DNA of 6,541 bases from CAYUWG01 sp964448285 (GTDB lineage Bacteria; Bacteroidota; Ignavibacteria; SZUA-365), in contig CAYUWG010000133.1 in assembly GCA_964448285.1 (NCBI GenBank), forward strand, positions 1 through 6,541, in the 5' to 3' direction. Under the pieces are notes generated by a model. It was given only the letters and a program-made list of their open reading frames with translations, did not search any database and was not told the DNA's origin. The translations under genes and the position numbers were made by a program. How positions within the stretch are numbered: position 1 is the stretch's first letter; each line of letters starts with the position of its first letter. This document shows positions 6,516-6,541 of this stretch, piece by piece.

Positions 6516-6541
6516 ATGAATTTGAACCTACAGGACATGCT
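6516..6541 (+). CDS. Possible start of a downstream gene, cut by the window edge
   Basis: The ATG at 6516 opens a frame reading MNLNLQDM, with no stop before the window ends. It follows about 218 bases of non-coding, dyad-rich sequence, as a new transcription unit would. The upstream GTGAGA (6505-6510) is only a poor Shine-Dalgarno. Eight codons are too few to identify a product or to prove coding. Confidence 0.2.

Noticed and set aside
6371..6541. Minus-strand frames open from the right edge, possibly the 3' end of a convergent gene.
   Set aside because: Two frames are open (ending near 6437 and 6371), but their translations are rich in Cys, Ser and Asn with no recognisable pattern, and both run through the hairpins. 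A gene cannot be excluded without sequence beyond 6541.

Overview
The window holds two long plus-strand genes in tandem, with short non-coding flanks. Both encode large secreted proteins that end in a type IX secretion system (T9SS) type A sorting domain. T9SS is confined to the Bacteroidota/Chlorobi (FCB) group, so the source is a bacterium of that group. Both genes have strong Shine-Dalgarno sequences (GAGGAG, AGGAGG), which Bacteroidia and Flavobacteriia rarely use. Together with the 'VPVELTSF' module and the 'NPxNPT' form of the sorting domain, this points me to the Ignavibacteria/Kapabacteria/Chlorobi side. That placement is inference; no marker gene is present.

Layout. Bases 1-75 may be the 5' end of a gene on the minus strand that leaves the window. 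Bases 76-277 are a divergent intergenic region with a candidate promoter for the main operon (TTGACT / TAAGGTTG, with an upstream A8 tract) and a small dyad at the expected transcription start. Bases 278-3967 encode a 1229-residue multidomain subtilase: signal peptide, propeptide, S8 catalytic domain, parallel beta-helix, helical TPR-like region and sorting domain. Eleven bases later (five if the upstream ATG is used), bases 3979-6297 encode a 772-residue protein with signal peptide, about 14 Asp-box beta-propeller blades, an Ig/Fn3-like module and a sorting domain. Its Shine-Dalgarno overlaps the upstream stop codon, so the two genes are almost certainly co-transcribed and probably translationally coupled. 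Bases 6298-6515 are non-coding and rich in hairpins, including two related hairpins with GNRA-type loops. A new reading frame may begin at 6516 and leave the window.

How the genes work together. Both products should pass the inner membrane by Sec and the outer membrane by T9SS, and end up on the cell surface or released. The first is an apparently intact serine protease carrying a beta-helix that could bind substrate or surface. The second has no recognisable catalytic module and looks like a binding or scaffold protein. A surface protease with a co-expressed propeller partner is a reasonable hypothesis, but the sequence alone does not prove they interact. The most unusual points are a four-cysteine insertion between the catalytic Asp and His of the protease, altered motifs around its active site, and the paired hairpins after the operon.
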